Shown piece by piece: positions 41,817 through 49,586 of a stretch of 64,000 nt of DNA. Source of the stretch: CALBPI01 sp963922335 (lineage in GTDB: Bacteria > Pseudomonadota > Gammaproteobacteria > Steroidobacterales > Woeseiaceae). Within the stretch, counting starts at the first letter, position 1, and every line of letters starts with the position of its first letter. The notes under the pieces are model-generated. The model was not told where the DNA came from, made no database searches, and worked only from the letters and a program-made list of their open reading frames with translations. The translations under genes were made by a program, and so were the position numbers. The DNA is taken from assembly GCA_963922335.1 (NCBI GenBank), contig CAWUIB010000004.1:1-64000 (forward strand), written 5' to 3'.

Positions 41817-42872
41817 CTAGCCGAAGTTGATCTGCGCCTCGAGGTTCGATCGAGAGTCGGCGTTCGACAAGGCTTCCTGCAAAGTGATAGTGCCCATGCG
41901 GTAGAGCTTTAACAGCGCCGCATCGAAGTTTTGCATGCCCTTCTCATTGGAGTCTTTCAACGCCTCCTTCACGCCAATAATGTCGCCCTTCTCAATCAAC
42001 TCGGCGATATGCGGGGTGTTGAGCATCAACTCGACCGCGGCCACGCGCTTGCCCTCGCGGTTGCGCACCAGACGCTGTGAGATGATGGCGCGAAGGTATT
42101 GTGAGAGATCCACAAACACCTGGCGCTGCTGCTCGACCGGGAACATATTGATGATCCGATCGAGTGTTTCGGGGGCGTTGTTGGAGTGCAGCGTCGCAAT
42201 CGCGAGCTGCCCCGTGCCGGCGACATTGAGCGCCGCCTGCATCGTCTCGAGGTCGCGGATCTCGCCGACCATCACGACATCGGGTGCCGCACGCAATGCA
42301 CTGCGAAGTGCGTTGCCATACGAACGTGTATCCAGCCCCAGCTCCCGCTGGTTCACGATGGATTTCTTGTTCGAATGCAAGAACTCGATCGGATCCTCAA
42401 TGGTGATGATGTGGGAGGCTGTCTTCTCGTTGCGATGGTTAATCATCGCGGCGATCGTGGTCGACTTGCCACTGCCCGTCGCGCCGACCATCAGGATCAG
42501 ACCCCGCTTGTGCATGATCAGGTCATTGAAGATCTCGGGCATGCCGAGCTCCTCGAGCGTCGGCATTTCGGCGGTGATATACCGCAGCACCATCGCAAGG
42601 TTGCCCCGTTGGTGGAAAACATTGACGCGGAAGCGACCAAGACCCGTCTCTGATACCGCGAAATCCACTTCCATGTCGCGAGCCAGCGCTTCCAGCTGCT
42701 CTTCGGTCATGATTTCCATCGCTGCTTGTCGCACCTGCTTGGGCGACAACTCCATCTTGTTGACCGACATGATCTTGCCGTCGATCTTGATTTTGACCGG
42801 CGCATAAGGCGTGAAAAACAGATCGGACGCCCGCTTTTCAACCATCAATTTGAATAGTGGCTTGACGTTCAT
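41817..42872 (-). CDS. third PilT/PilU-family retraction ATPase
   Basis: The 351-residue ATPase has Walker A GATGSGKST (about residues 130-138), the Asp box IITIEDPIEF, Walker B VVMVGEIRDLETM and the His box TLHSNNA, so it should be active. It resembles PilU more than PilT in the opening MNVKPLFKLMVEKRASDLFF and the C-terminus. It lies 9 nt behind pilU on the same strand. Many type IV pilus bacteria have only pilT and pilU here, so this is an added paralogue, probably a co-ATPase modulating retraction. Confidence 0.9.
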   Translation of the reverse strand: MNVKPLFKLMVEKRASDLFFTPYAPVKIKIDGKIMSVNKMELSPKQVRQAAMEIMTEEQLEALARDMEVDFAVSETGLGRFRVNVFHQRGNLAMVLRYITAEMPTLEELGMPEIFNDLIMHKRGLILMVGATGSGKSTTIAAMINHRNEKTASHIITIEDPIEFLHSNKKSIVNQRELGLDTRSYGNALRSALRAAPDVVMVGEIRDLETMQAALNVAGTGQLAIATLHSNNAPETLDRIINMFPVEQQRQVFVDLSQYLRAIISQRLVRNREGKRVAAVELMLNTPHIAELIEKGDIIGVKEALKDSNEKGMQNFDAALLKLYRMGTITLQEALSNADSRSNLEAQINFG

Positions 42873-42881
42873 CGTATCGAC

Positions 42882-44048
42882 TTAGCTGAACCGTACGTTC
42901 TCGCCGGAATCCTCATCCATGATCTTGAGGCTCGCGGCCTGCTCTTTACTTAGCCCTGTTTCACGCTTCGAGTTCAGGCGAATATTGAGACGCAGCTCGT
43001 TTTTCGAATCCGCGTTTCGCATCGCATCCTCGTAGGAGATGATCTCGTCCTCATACAACTGGAATAGCGCCTGATCGAAGGTCTGCATGCCCAGTCGGGT
43101 CGACTTCGCCATGATCTCCTTGATCTGGGCGACGTCGCCTTTGAAGATCAAATCCTGGATCAACGGTGTTGCGAGCATGATTTCCATCGCGGCGACGCGA
43201 CCAAGTCCGCCCTCACGCGGAATCAGACGCTGTGACACCAGCGATCGCACATTCAGGGACAAATCCATCAGCAACTGCGACCGCCGTTCTTCGGGGAAGA
43301 AGTTGATTATGCGATCGAGTGCCTGGTTGGCACTGTTGGCGTGCAAAGTTGCGAGACACAGATGGCCGGTCTCAGCGAACTGAATGCCGTATTCCATCGT
43401 CTCGCGATCCCGAATCTCACCGATCAGGATGCAGTCCGGCGCCTGGCGCAGTGTGTTCTTGAGCGCTGCATGCCATGACTCGGTATCAACGCCGACCTCC
43501 CGGTGGGTGATGACACAGCCGTCATGCGGATGAACGAATTCCACCGGATCCTCGATCGTGATGATGTGGCCACGCGAGTTCCGGTTGCGGTGCCCGATCA
43601 TGGCCGCGAGCGTCGTCGACTTACCGGAGCCGGTGCCACCCACAACGATGACGAGCCCACGTTTATTCATGACTACATCTTTGAGGATCGGCGGCAGGTC
43701 CAGATCCTCGAAGGTCGGAATCGTCGTGGTGATCGTTCGGATGACCGCGCCCACATTACCCTGCTGGACGAACGCGCTGACGCGATAGCGTCCGATACCC
43801 TTCGGCGCGATAGCGAAGTTGCACTCACGCGTCGCATCAAACTCGCGGGCTTGTTTGTCGTTCATGATCGCACGCACGAGAATCGAACACTGTTCCGGCT
43901 TCAGAATCGAGTCGCTGGCTCGGTGGATCTCACCGTCGATCTTGATCGCTGGGGGAAAGCCCGCAGTAATAAACAGGTCAGAACCACTTTTCTCGTTCAT
44001 CTTCCTGAGCAGGTTTTGCATCAGGGTTGCGGCTTGTTCTCTATCCAT
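42882..44048 (-). CDS. pilU: PilT-dependent retraction ATPase PilU
   Basis: The 388-residue ATPase has Walker A GGTGSGKST (about residues 136-144), Walker B CILIGEIRDRETM and the His box TLHANSANQALDR. A C-terminal extension (KRETGLSKEQAASLKIMDED) and the start MQNLLRKMNEKSGSDLFITAGFPPAIKIDG are typical of PilU. PilU works with PilT to retract pili under load. It is separated from pilT by 23 nt. Confidence 0.93.
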   Translation of the reverse strand: MDREQAATLMQNLLRKMNEKSGSDLFITAGFPPAIKIDGEIHRASDSILKPEQCSILVRAIMNDKQAREFDATRECNFAIAPKGIGRYRVSAFVQQGNVGAVIRTITTTIPTFEDLDLPPILKDVVMNKRGLVIVVGGTGSGKSTTLAAMIGHRNRNSRGHIITIEDPVEFVHPHDGCVITHREVGVDTESWHAALKNTLRQAPDCILIGEIRDRETMEYGIQFAETGHLCLATLHANSANQALDRIINFFPEERRSQLLMDLSLNVRSLVSQRLIPREGGLGRVAAMEIMLATPLIQDLIFKGDVAQIKEIMAKSTRLGMQTFDQALFQLYEDEIISYEDAMRNADSKNELRLNIRLNSKRETGLSKEQAASLKIMDEDSGENVRFS

Positions 44049-44071
44049 CTCGGTCTCCTTCCAGTCCTCGC

Positions 44072-45112
44072 CTAGAAGTTCTCTTTATTCGCCGCGCGGA
44101 AGCGCGCTTCTTCTTTGGTGATCTGCCCTTTCATCATCAACTCGGACAGGTTCTGATCGAGCGTCTGCATGCCCGAGGCCTGACCGGTCTGGATCGCCGA
44201 GTACATCTGCGCGATCTTGCCTTCACGAATCAGGTTTCGAATCGCTGGCGTTCCGATCATGATCTCGTGCGCCGCAATTCGGCCTCCGCCGATTTTCTTG
44301 AGCAGCGACTGAGAGATCACGGCCTTCAGTGATTCGGAAAGCATCGCACGGACCATTTCTTTTTCCGCGGCCGGGAATACGTCAACCACACGGTCAATCG
44401 TTTTCGCTGCAGAGCTCGTGTGGAGCGTACCGAATACCAAGTGACCGGTTTCGGCAGCGGTCAGCGCGAGACGGATGGTTTCCAGATCACGCAGTTCGCC
44501 CACAAGAATCACGTCGGGATCCTCGCGAAGGGCTGAGCGCAGTGCTTCTGAGAAGCCATGGGTGTCACGATGCACTTCGCGCTGGTTAATCAGCGATTTC
44601 TTGCTTTCGTGCACGAATTCAATCGGATCCTCAATCGTGAGGATATGATCTGGTTTGTTGTCGTTGATGTAGTCGACCATCGCCGCGAGCGTCGTCGACT
44701 TGCCCGAACCGGTTGGGCCGGTGACGAGACAAATGCCGCGTGGCTGCATCGCGATATCTTTGAAAATGGCTGGTGCACGCAGATCATCGAGCGTCAGGAT
44801 TTCCGATGGGATAATCCGGAAGACAGCGCCGGATCCGCGGGCCTGGTTGAACGCGTTGACACGAAAGCGAGCGAGGTTCGGGATTTCGAACGAGAAATCG
44901 GTCTCGAGGAATTCCTCGTAGTCCTTGCGCTGCTTGTCATTCATGATGTCGTACACCATGCTATTGACTTCCTTGTGCGTCAGCGCAGGCATATTCACGC
45001 GTTTGATGTCGCCGTCAACGCGAATCATTGGCGGTACGCCTGCAGACAAATGCAGGTCAGACGCCTTGTTTTTGACGGTGAACGTCAGTAGCTGGGCAAC
45101 ATCAACGGCCAT
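44072..45112 (-). CDS. pilT: type IV pilus retraction ATPase PilT
   Basis: The 346-residue hexameric ATPase disassembles pili. It has the PilT start LLTFTVKNKASDLHLSAGVPPMIRVDG, Walker A GPTGSGKST (about 130-138), Walker B VILVGELRDLETI, and the His box TLHTSSAAKTIDRVVD. The C-terminal AIRNLIREGK motif is known to be needed for retraction. It is the first gene of the three-ATPase unit and divergent from yggS over 79 bp. Confidence 0.96.
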   Translation of the reverse strand: MAVDVAQLLTFTVKNKASDLHLSAGVPPMIRVDGDIKRVNMPALTHKEVNSMVYDIMNDKQRKDYEEFLETDFSFEIPNLARFRVNAFNQARGSGAVFRIIPSEILTLDDLRAPAIFKDIAMQPRGICLVTGPTGSGKSTTLAAMVDYINDNKPDHILTIEDPIEFVHESKKSLINQREVHRDTHGFSEALRSALREDPDVILVGELRDLETIRLALTAAETGHLVFGTLHTSSAAKTIDRVVDVFPAAEKEMVRAMLSESLKAVISQSLLKKIGGGRIAAHEIMIGTPAIRNLIREGKIAQMYSAIQTGQASGMQTLDQNLSELMMKGQITKEEARFRAANKENF

Positions 45113-45191
45113 TACTTTCCCTCTGGCTCAGCAGATCTGGATTTACCATAAACAACGATGAGCGAGTATAGCGAAGCACCTGGGGCAAAGC

Positions 45192-45875
45192 GTGACTAGG
45201 GTCACGGAACACCTGGCCGCGGTCACCGAACGCATCGCAAATGCGGCCGAAGTCGCAGAACGCGACACCGATTCGGTGGCGCTCCTGGCCGTCAGCAAAC
45301 GTCATAGCGCAGATTCGATCAGAGCCGTTGCTGCCGCCGGACAGCGCGCGTTCGGGGAGAACTACGTGGACGAAGGTGTCGCGAAAGTCCTCGAATTGCG
45401 TGAACTTGGCCTCGAATGGCATTTCATCGGTCCGATCCAATCGAACAAAACCAAGCAGATCGCAGCGCATTTCGACTGGGTGCATACCGTGGACCGCGCC
45501 AAGATCGTCCGGCGACTGTCCGAGCAACGTGCAGAGGCGCGAGCGCCGCTGAATACCTGCATCCAGGTCAACATCGATGATGAGACACAGAAAGCCGGCG
45601 CAAACATTGCGGACGTCGCGGCCATCGCGGAGATGATTGAAAACGCACCCGGTCTCAGGCTGCGTGGTCTCATGTGCCTTCCGAAGATTCGCGAAGGCTA
45701 CGAGCAGCAAAGGGAGCCTTTTGCACGACTCGCCAGTCTCTTCACAGACCTGAAACAACGGCATCCGAATATCGACACGTTGTCGATGGGAATGAGCGGT
45801 GACCTCGAAGCAGCGATCATGGAGGGTGCGACGATGGTCCGTGTCGGCACAGCGATCTTCGGCCAACGCGGCTGA
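45192..45875 (+). CDS. yggS: YggS family PLP-binding homeostasis protein
   Basis: The 227-residue protein is a fold-type III PLP protein: LLAVSKRHSAD holds the PLP Lys (about residue 37), followed by FGENYVDE, WHFIGPIQSNK and the C-terminal MGMSGDLEAAIMEGATMVRVGTAIFG (cited by ends). It has no known catalytic reaction and keeps vitamin B6 and amino-acid pools balanced. It starts with GTG and heads the yggS-proC-yggT-DUF4426 series that is conserved beside pilT in gammaproteobacteria. Confidence 0.94.
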   Translation: MTRVTEHLAAVTERIANAAEVAERDTDSVALLAVSKRHSADSIRAVAAAGQRAFGENYVDEGVAKVLELRELGLEWHFIGPIQSNKTKQIAAHFDWVHTVDRAKIVRRLSEQRAEARAPLNTCIQVNIDDETQKAGANIADVAAIAEMIENAPGLRLRGLMCLPKIREGYEQQREPFARLASLFTDLKQRHPNIDTLSMGMSGDLEAAIMEGATMVRVGTAIFGQRG

Positions 45876-45895
45876 CGATATGGGATACTGACGCT

Positions 45896-46726
45896 ATGCA
45901 TTTGCCGGATAAAACAACCCGCGTCGGCTTCATTGGCGGCGGAAACATGGCGCTCGCGATCGTGGGCGGGCTATTACGTGCAGGTTGGGCATCCGGCGCC
46001 ATTTGTGTCGCCGATCCCGACGAGGGACAGCACGATCCGTTCCATGGGTTGTCTATCGGCGTACGCACAACGACCGATAACGCACAGGCAGTGGCGGGCG
46101 CTGAAGCGCTGGTATTGGCGGTGAAACCACAAGTCATGCCGGACGTACTCGCGGGCCTCGACCTTGACCTTGCCAGTCCGGACTGTGTGATCATTTCCGT
46201 TGCGGCAGGCATCGAACTCAAGACCTTCGAATCAGCCCTCGGGCGCAGAGCTTGTATCCGCAGCATGCCAAACCAGGGCGCGTTGACTGGCGAAGGTGCA
46301 ACCGCAATGGTCGCGAATGACGCCAGCACAGAGGCGCAACGGACGCTCGCACAAGCAATACTCGGCGCCACCGGCGCTGCGGTCTGGATCGAGAGTGAAT
46401 CGCTGATGGACGTGGTCACTGCCGTGTCCGGAAGCGGTCCGGCCTACTTCTACGCATTGATGGAAGCGCTGGTCAGCTCGGCGACCCAGCGCGGGCTTTC
46501 GCCCGATACCGCGAGAGCTCTGGTTACTGCCACAGCGGGTGGTGCGGCGTCTCTCGCGCGAGGTCCCGATACGCCCTTGGCGACGCTACGCGAGCGTGTG
46601 ACCTCACCGGGCGGAACGACCGCCGCGGCCCTTGCGGCCCTCGCAGAACACGCTTTCGACAAGACCATCGACGCTGCGATCAGCGCAGCGGAACATCGAT
46701 CCAGAGAACTGGCCAACCAGAAATAG
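45896..46726 (+). CDS. proC: pyrroline-5-carboxylate reductase
   Basis: The 276-residue enzyme makes proline with NAD(P)H. The Rossmann loop VGFIGGGNMALAIVGGL (about residues 10-26), LAVKPQVMPDVL, the RSMPNQGA segment and the C-terminal signature SGSGPAYFYALMEAL, ... VTSPGGTTAAALAAL are all present. It lies 20 nt behind yggS. Confidence 0.95.
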   Translation: MHLPDKTTRVGFIGGGNMALAIVGGLLRAGWASGAICVADPDEGQHDPFHGLSIGVRTTTDNAQAVAGAEALVLAVKPQVMPDVLAGLDLDLASPDCVIISVAAGIELKTFESALGRRACIRSMPNQGALTGEGATAMVANDASTEAQRTLAQAILGATGAAVWIESESLMDVVTAVSGSGPAYFYALMEALVSSATQRGLSPDTARALVTATAGGAASLARGPDTPLATLRERVTSPGGTTAAALAALAEHAFDKTIDAAISAAEHRSRELANQK

Positions 46727-46739
46727 GCCCGAGAGACTC

Positions 46740-47294
46740 ATGCTGACCCAAATATCCCAGTTACTTTTGCAGACGGTCACCAGCCTCATACTGATCGTGA
46801 TCATGCTGAGATTCTGGTTGCAGGTGGTGCGCGCGAATTTCCGCAACCCCCTCGCACAAGCAATCGTGAAGCTGACATCGCCGTTAATCGTGCCAGTTCG
46901 GCGTGTTGTACCAGCGATCGGTACGCTCGATACGGCCACGCTGCTGATCGCCTACGCGGCGCAAGTGCTCGCGATCGCTGCAATGTACTTGTTGCAGGGC
47001 GTTATGCTGCCTTTAGCGACGTTGCTGATCTTCGCGGTGTTCGAGCTGGCGAGACTCTCCATCTACATGTTTCTTTTCGCCATCATTATCGGCGTAGTGC
47101 TGAGCTGGGTCGCACCCGGCAACTATAATCCGGCGGGCGCGCTGGCGGACGAACTTGCTCGGCCGATCATGGCACCCATTCGTCGGGTCATTCCACCGAT
47201 TGCGGGACTCGACCTATCTCCACTAGGCGCCATATTGTTGTTACAGATCGGGCTTATCGTGCTCAACAATCTCCAGGCCGGTGTATTCACCTGA
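46740..47294 (+). CDS. yggT: YggT family membrane protein
   Basis: The 184-residue inner-membrane protein has two YggT repeats, each with a hydrophobic helix followed by a P-x-R-R motif: LIVPVRRVVPAIG (about residue 43-55) and IMAPIRRVIPPIAGLDLSP (about 142-160). Four hydrophobic segments are visible. The family is linked to K+ or osmotic tolerance and cell division in other organisms, but no activity is established. The start at 46740 is 13 nt after proC. Confidence 0.92.
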   Translation: MLTQISQLLLQTVTSLILIVIMLRFWLQVVRANFRNPLAQAIVKLTSPLIVPVRRVVPAIGTLDTATLLIAYAAQVLAIAAMYLLQGVMLPLATLLIFAVFELARLSIYMFLFAIIIGVVLSWVAPGNYNPAGALADELARPIMAPIRRVIPPIAGLDLSPLGAILLLQIGLIVLNNLQAGVFT

Positions 47295-47369
47295 CTTCGC
47301 GACTGGCGCACCGGACGCGGGTCGCCTATGCTCCTGACCTACGTTGTACATTCGTTGTTGGGGGGAAGA

Positions 47370-47843
47370 ATGAACACACGCATCGCACTGCTGGCACTCG
47401 CAGCATCTACCTTCATGCTCACCGCTTGTGGCGGCGGCGGTCAACGCAATGTTCCAGAGGCGACCGTTGCGCAAGAAAGCTCAGCCGTGTTCGGCGATTT
47501 CACCGTGTTCTTCAACGCGATCTCGACCGATGAAGTTCCGCCAGACGTTGCCCAATCCATAGGCGTAGTCCGTGCGAAAAACCGCGCACTGCTCAATGTT
47601 TCCGTACGCAAGAATGCGGACAACACACCCGCAGAGGCTAATGTCCAGGTATCGGCTGAGAACCTCACCGGACAGCTGAAAAAAATGACCATGCGAAAGG
47701 TCGAACAAGGCGACGCCATCTACTACCTTGGCGAGGTAACAGTCGCCAATCGGGAAACACTGATCTTCAACATCAGCGTTACCCCTGAGGGTTCCGAGGA
47801 AACCTTCGAAGTCAGAACCCAGCGCATCTATCACACACGCTAA
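47370..47843 (+). CDS. DUF4426 lipoprotein
   Basis: The 157-residue protein has a lipoprotein signal (LAASTFMLTAC, Cys about residue 20) and a beta-rich DUF4426 domain (FGDFTVFFNAISTDEVPPDVAQSIGVVR ... EETFEVRTQRIYH, cited by ends). It belongs to the yggS-proC-yggT-DUF4426 series near pilT, as in Pseudomonas. The start at 47370 follows GGGGGAAG. Function is unknown; it is predicted to be anchored in the envelope. Confidence 0.85.
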   Translation: MNTRIALLALAASTFMLTACGGGGQRNVPEATVAQESSAVFGDFTVFFNAISTDEVPPDVAQSIGVVRAKNRALLNVSVRKNADNTPAEANVQVSAENLTGQLKKMTMRKVEQGDAIYYLGEVTVANRETLIFNISVTPEGSEETFEVRTQRIYHTR

Positions 47844-47935
47844 CGTTGCGTATCCCGAGTTAGGCAGCTCTTCGTTCGCGAGCACGAATTACCCTTAAAT
47901 CCTAGTGTTTTTTGCACTAACGGTGTGTTAATGTT

Positions 47936-47970
47936 CGCACCGAGTTGAGGGTGCGTGTGTCTTCGGACAC
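47936..47970 (+). other. two adjacent stem-loops upstream of the HU-like gene
   Basis: CGCACC/GGTGCG (47936-47941 with 47950-47955, 8-nt loop) is immediately followed by GTGTC-TTCG-GACAC (47957-47970), a UUCG tetraloop hairpin. A T-rich stretch (about 47993-48004) follows 23 nt later. They may end the DUF4426 transcript or form the leader of the HU-like mRNA. The rest of the 189-bp gap shows no gene. Confidence 0.5.
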
Positions 47971-48032
47971 GACAGCGTGTTCTCGATTCTCATTTATTTT
48001 TTTAGTACTCAGTCTGTGGGAGACGACACTCT

Positions 48033-48371
48033 ATGCCAGCCAAGAAAAAGACCACCGCCACTGTGAAAAAGGCGCCGACCAAGTCAGAGATTTTTCGCCA
48101 TATCGCGGAAGATACCGGCCTGACCCGTAAGGACGTTGCCGCGGTGTTCGACTCCCTGTCGGGATTGATCAAGAAAAACCTCGGCGGTCGCGGTGCACCG
48201 GGCACATTCACGATGCCGGGCCTCATCAAAATGCGCGTTGCGAAAAAACCTGCTGTTAAGGCTCGCAAGGGCGTCAACCCGTTCACCGGTGAAGAGATGA
48301 TGTTCAAAGCGAAGCCGGCGAGCAAAGTTGTGAAAGTCACTGCCCTCAAAGGCCTCAAAGACATGGTCTAA
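48033..48371 (+). CDS. HU-family DNA-binding protein
   Basis: The 112-residue basic protein has a Lys/Ala-rich N-terminal tail (MPAKKKTTATVKKAPTKSE) and a HU/IHF fold with the family arm motif KGVNPFTGEEMMFKAKPASKVVKVTALKGLKDMV (cited by ends; conserved R-x-x-x-N-P-x-T-G-E, about residues 81-90). It is somewhat longer than HU (90), with an insertion GGRGAPGTFTMPGLIKMRV in the body, like the histone-like HU variants. The role is nucleoid compaction. It is followed by a strong terminator and stands alone. Confidence 0.9.
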   Translation: MPAKKKTTATVKKAPTKSEIFRHIAEDTGLTRKDVAAVFDSLSGLIKKNLGGRGAPGTFTMPGLIKMRVAKKPAVKARKGVNPFTGEEMMFKAKPASKVVKVTALKGLKDMV

Positions 48372-48419
48372 TCGGCACCGCCGTTGATCTTGTCGGCCCG
48401 GATTGCAATTCGGGCTACC

Positions 48420-48446
48420 AGAAAGCCCCGCACTGCGGGGCTTTCT
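48420..48446 (+). terminator. Rho-independent terminator of the HU-like gene
   Basis: A 12-bp perfect stem (AGAAAGCCCCGC / GCGGGGCTTTCT) with an ACT loop is followed by TCGTTTG. It lies 48 nt past the HU-like stop and 20 nt before the convergent terB stop, so it may serve both directions, although only the plus side has a T-rich tail. Confidence 0.85.
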
Positions 48447-48465
48447 TCGTTTGAAATCCTGTGGA

Positions 48466-48942
48466 TCAGTCGTCGGTGGCCGTGTTGACCTGCTCGGCGT
48501 GTTTGGACTTCAAACGCAGCACTTCCGAACGGGGTACATACATGAGTTCACCGATCTGGGAGACGAGCGCATCCTCATACTTATCGAGCGAGCCGTCTGC
48601 GAACGCGACAGACCACAGCATATCTACGATGCTGGATTTCTCATGCTCACTGAGCGCTTCGTGCAAAGTGCGCGTAAACCCCTGCAGAGATACGAGATCC
48701 TCGGATGAGTCCAAGCCGTCGTTGAGCACATCTCTCGCTGTGTCCTCATCGAGATCGAATTGCGCCCGAAGGCGCGTCTTGAGCGTCGCGAGCTCGCGTG
48801 TATCGAGAACATCGTCCGCCCGAGCGACCTCTGCCATCAGTGTGGCGGTGGCCAGACGGACGCCCGCCTCACGGTCGTTATCTGCACTACCCGCATCTGT
48901 CGCCAGCAGCTGCTCAATCTGGCGTTTGAGCCGTGACAACAT
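48466..48942 (-). CDS. TerB-family protein
   Basis: The 158-residue all-helical protein has a TerB-type acidic fold: LMAEVARADDVLDTRELATLK (about residues 37-57) and SVAFADGSLDKYEDALVSQIGELM (about 110-133). These are the paired D-x-x-x-D/E metal-binding helices. The family was named for tellurite resistance but most members are uncharacterised. It overlaps the preceding hydrolase gene by one base. Confidence 0.87.
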   Translation of the reverse strand: MLSRLKRQIEQLLATDAGSADNDREAGVRLATATLMAEVARADDVLDTRELATLKTRLRAQFDLDEDTARDVLNDGLDSSEDLVSLQGFTRTLHEALSEHEKSSIVDMLWSVAFADGSLDKYEDALVSQIGELMYVPRSEVLRLKSKHAEQVNTATDD

Positions 48943-49586
48943 TAAGCAGCTCCGTGCTCGAGCGCCTCGACCAGCTGCTCACGCAGTGCGGGGAGATGCC
49001 CGTGGAAAAAGTGGTCCGCGGTTTCCATCAGCGTGACTTGTACGCCGGGCGGCTGTGCATTGCACCACTCAATAACCGCTTCCGGATCGACGAGGTCGTC
49101 CTGGCCACCCTGTACGACCGTCAGCGGCAGCGCGTCCGGCACGAGTGTATCGGGCGGCATAATGCGACCCACAGGTGGTGCAACTAGCACCAATTGATCG
49201 CAGTCGCGCTGATGGCTTGCAAACACGATCATGGCACTGCCGAATGAAAAACCACCGAGCACCAATCGCGTTGGTTGCAACTCCGCCCGAACCCAGTCTA
49301 TGACCGATAATAAATCTTCGAGCTCGCCACGGCCTTCGTCATAACTACCCGCGCTCGCGCCAACACCTCGAAAATTAAACCGTAGTGCGGTAAGGCCCGC
49401 CAGCACCCCTGCTCTGGCGAGTGTATACGCGACCTTGTTGGTCATCGCACCACCATGCGCAGGATGCGGGTGACACACTACGATCACCGACTCATCATTG
49501 CCTGACTCCGGGCGCTCCAGAAGCGTTTCGAGGACGCCCGCAGGGCCGTCAATCAACGGAGTTTCACGATGTGCTGGTTTCGGCAT
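48942..49586 (-). CDS. alpha/beta hydrolase
   Basis: The 214-residue protein has the nucleophile elbow GGFSFGSAM (Ser about residue 113), the oxyanion-side motif VVCHPHPAHGGAMTNKVAY (about 37-55) and acid QDDLVDPE (Asp about 167). The catalytic His is in ADHFFHG near residue 195. The HPHPxxGG block is typical of the small dienelactone-hydrolase-like group often encoded in gammaproteobacteria. The substrate is unknown. It overlaps the antiporter gene by 23 nt. Confidence 0.88.
   Translation of the reverse strand: MPKPAHRETPLIDGPAGVLETLLERPESGNDESVIVVCHPHPAHGGAMTNKVAYTLARAGVLAGLTALRFNFRGVGASAGSYDEGRGELEDLLSVIDWVRAELQPTRLVLGGFSFGSAMIVFASHQRDCDQLVLVAPPVGRIMPPDTLVPDALPLTVVQGGQDDLVDPEAVIEWCNAQPPGVQVTLMETADHFFHGHLPALREQLVEALEHGAA

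Noticed and set aside
41812..41827. Perfect TTCGGC/GCCGAA stem at the pyrB and pilU-like convergent ends as a terminator
   Set aside because: The stem is short and no T tract follows on either strand.
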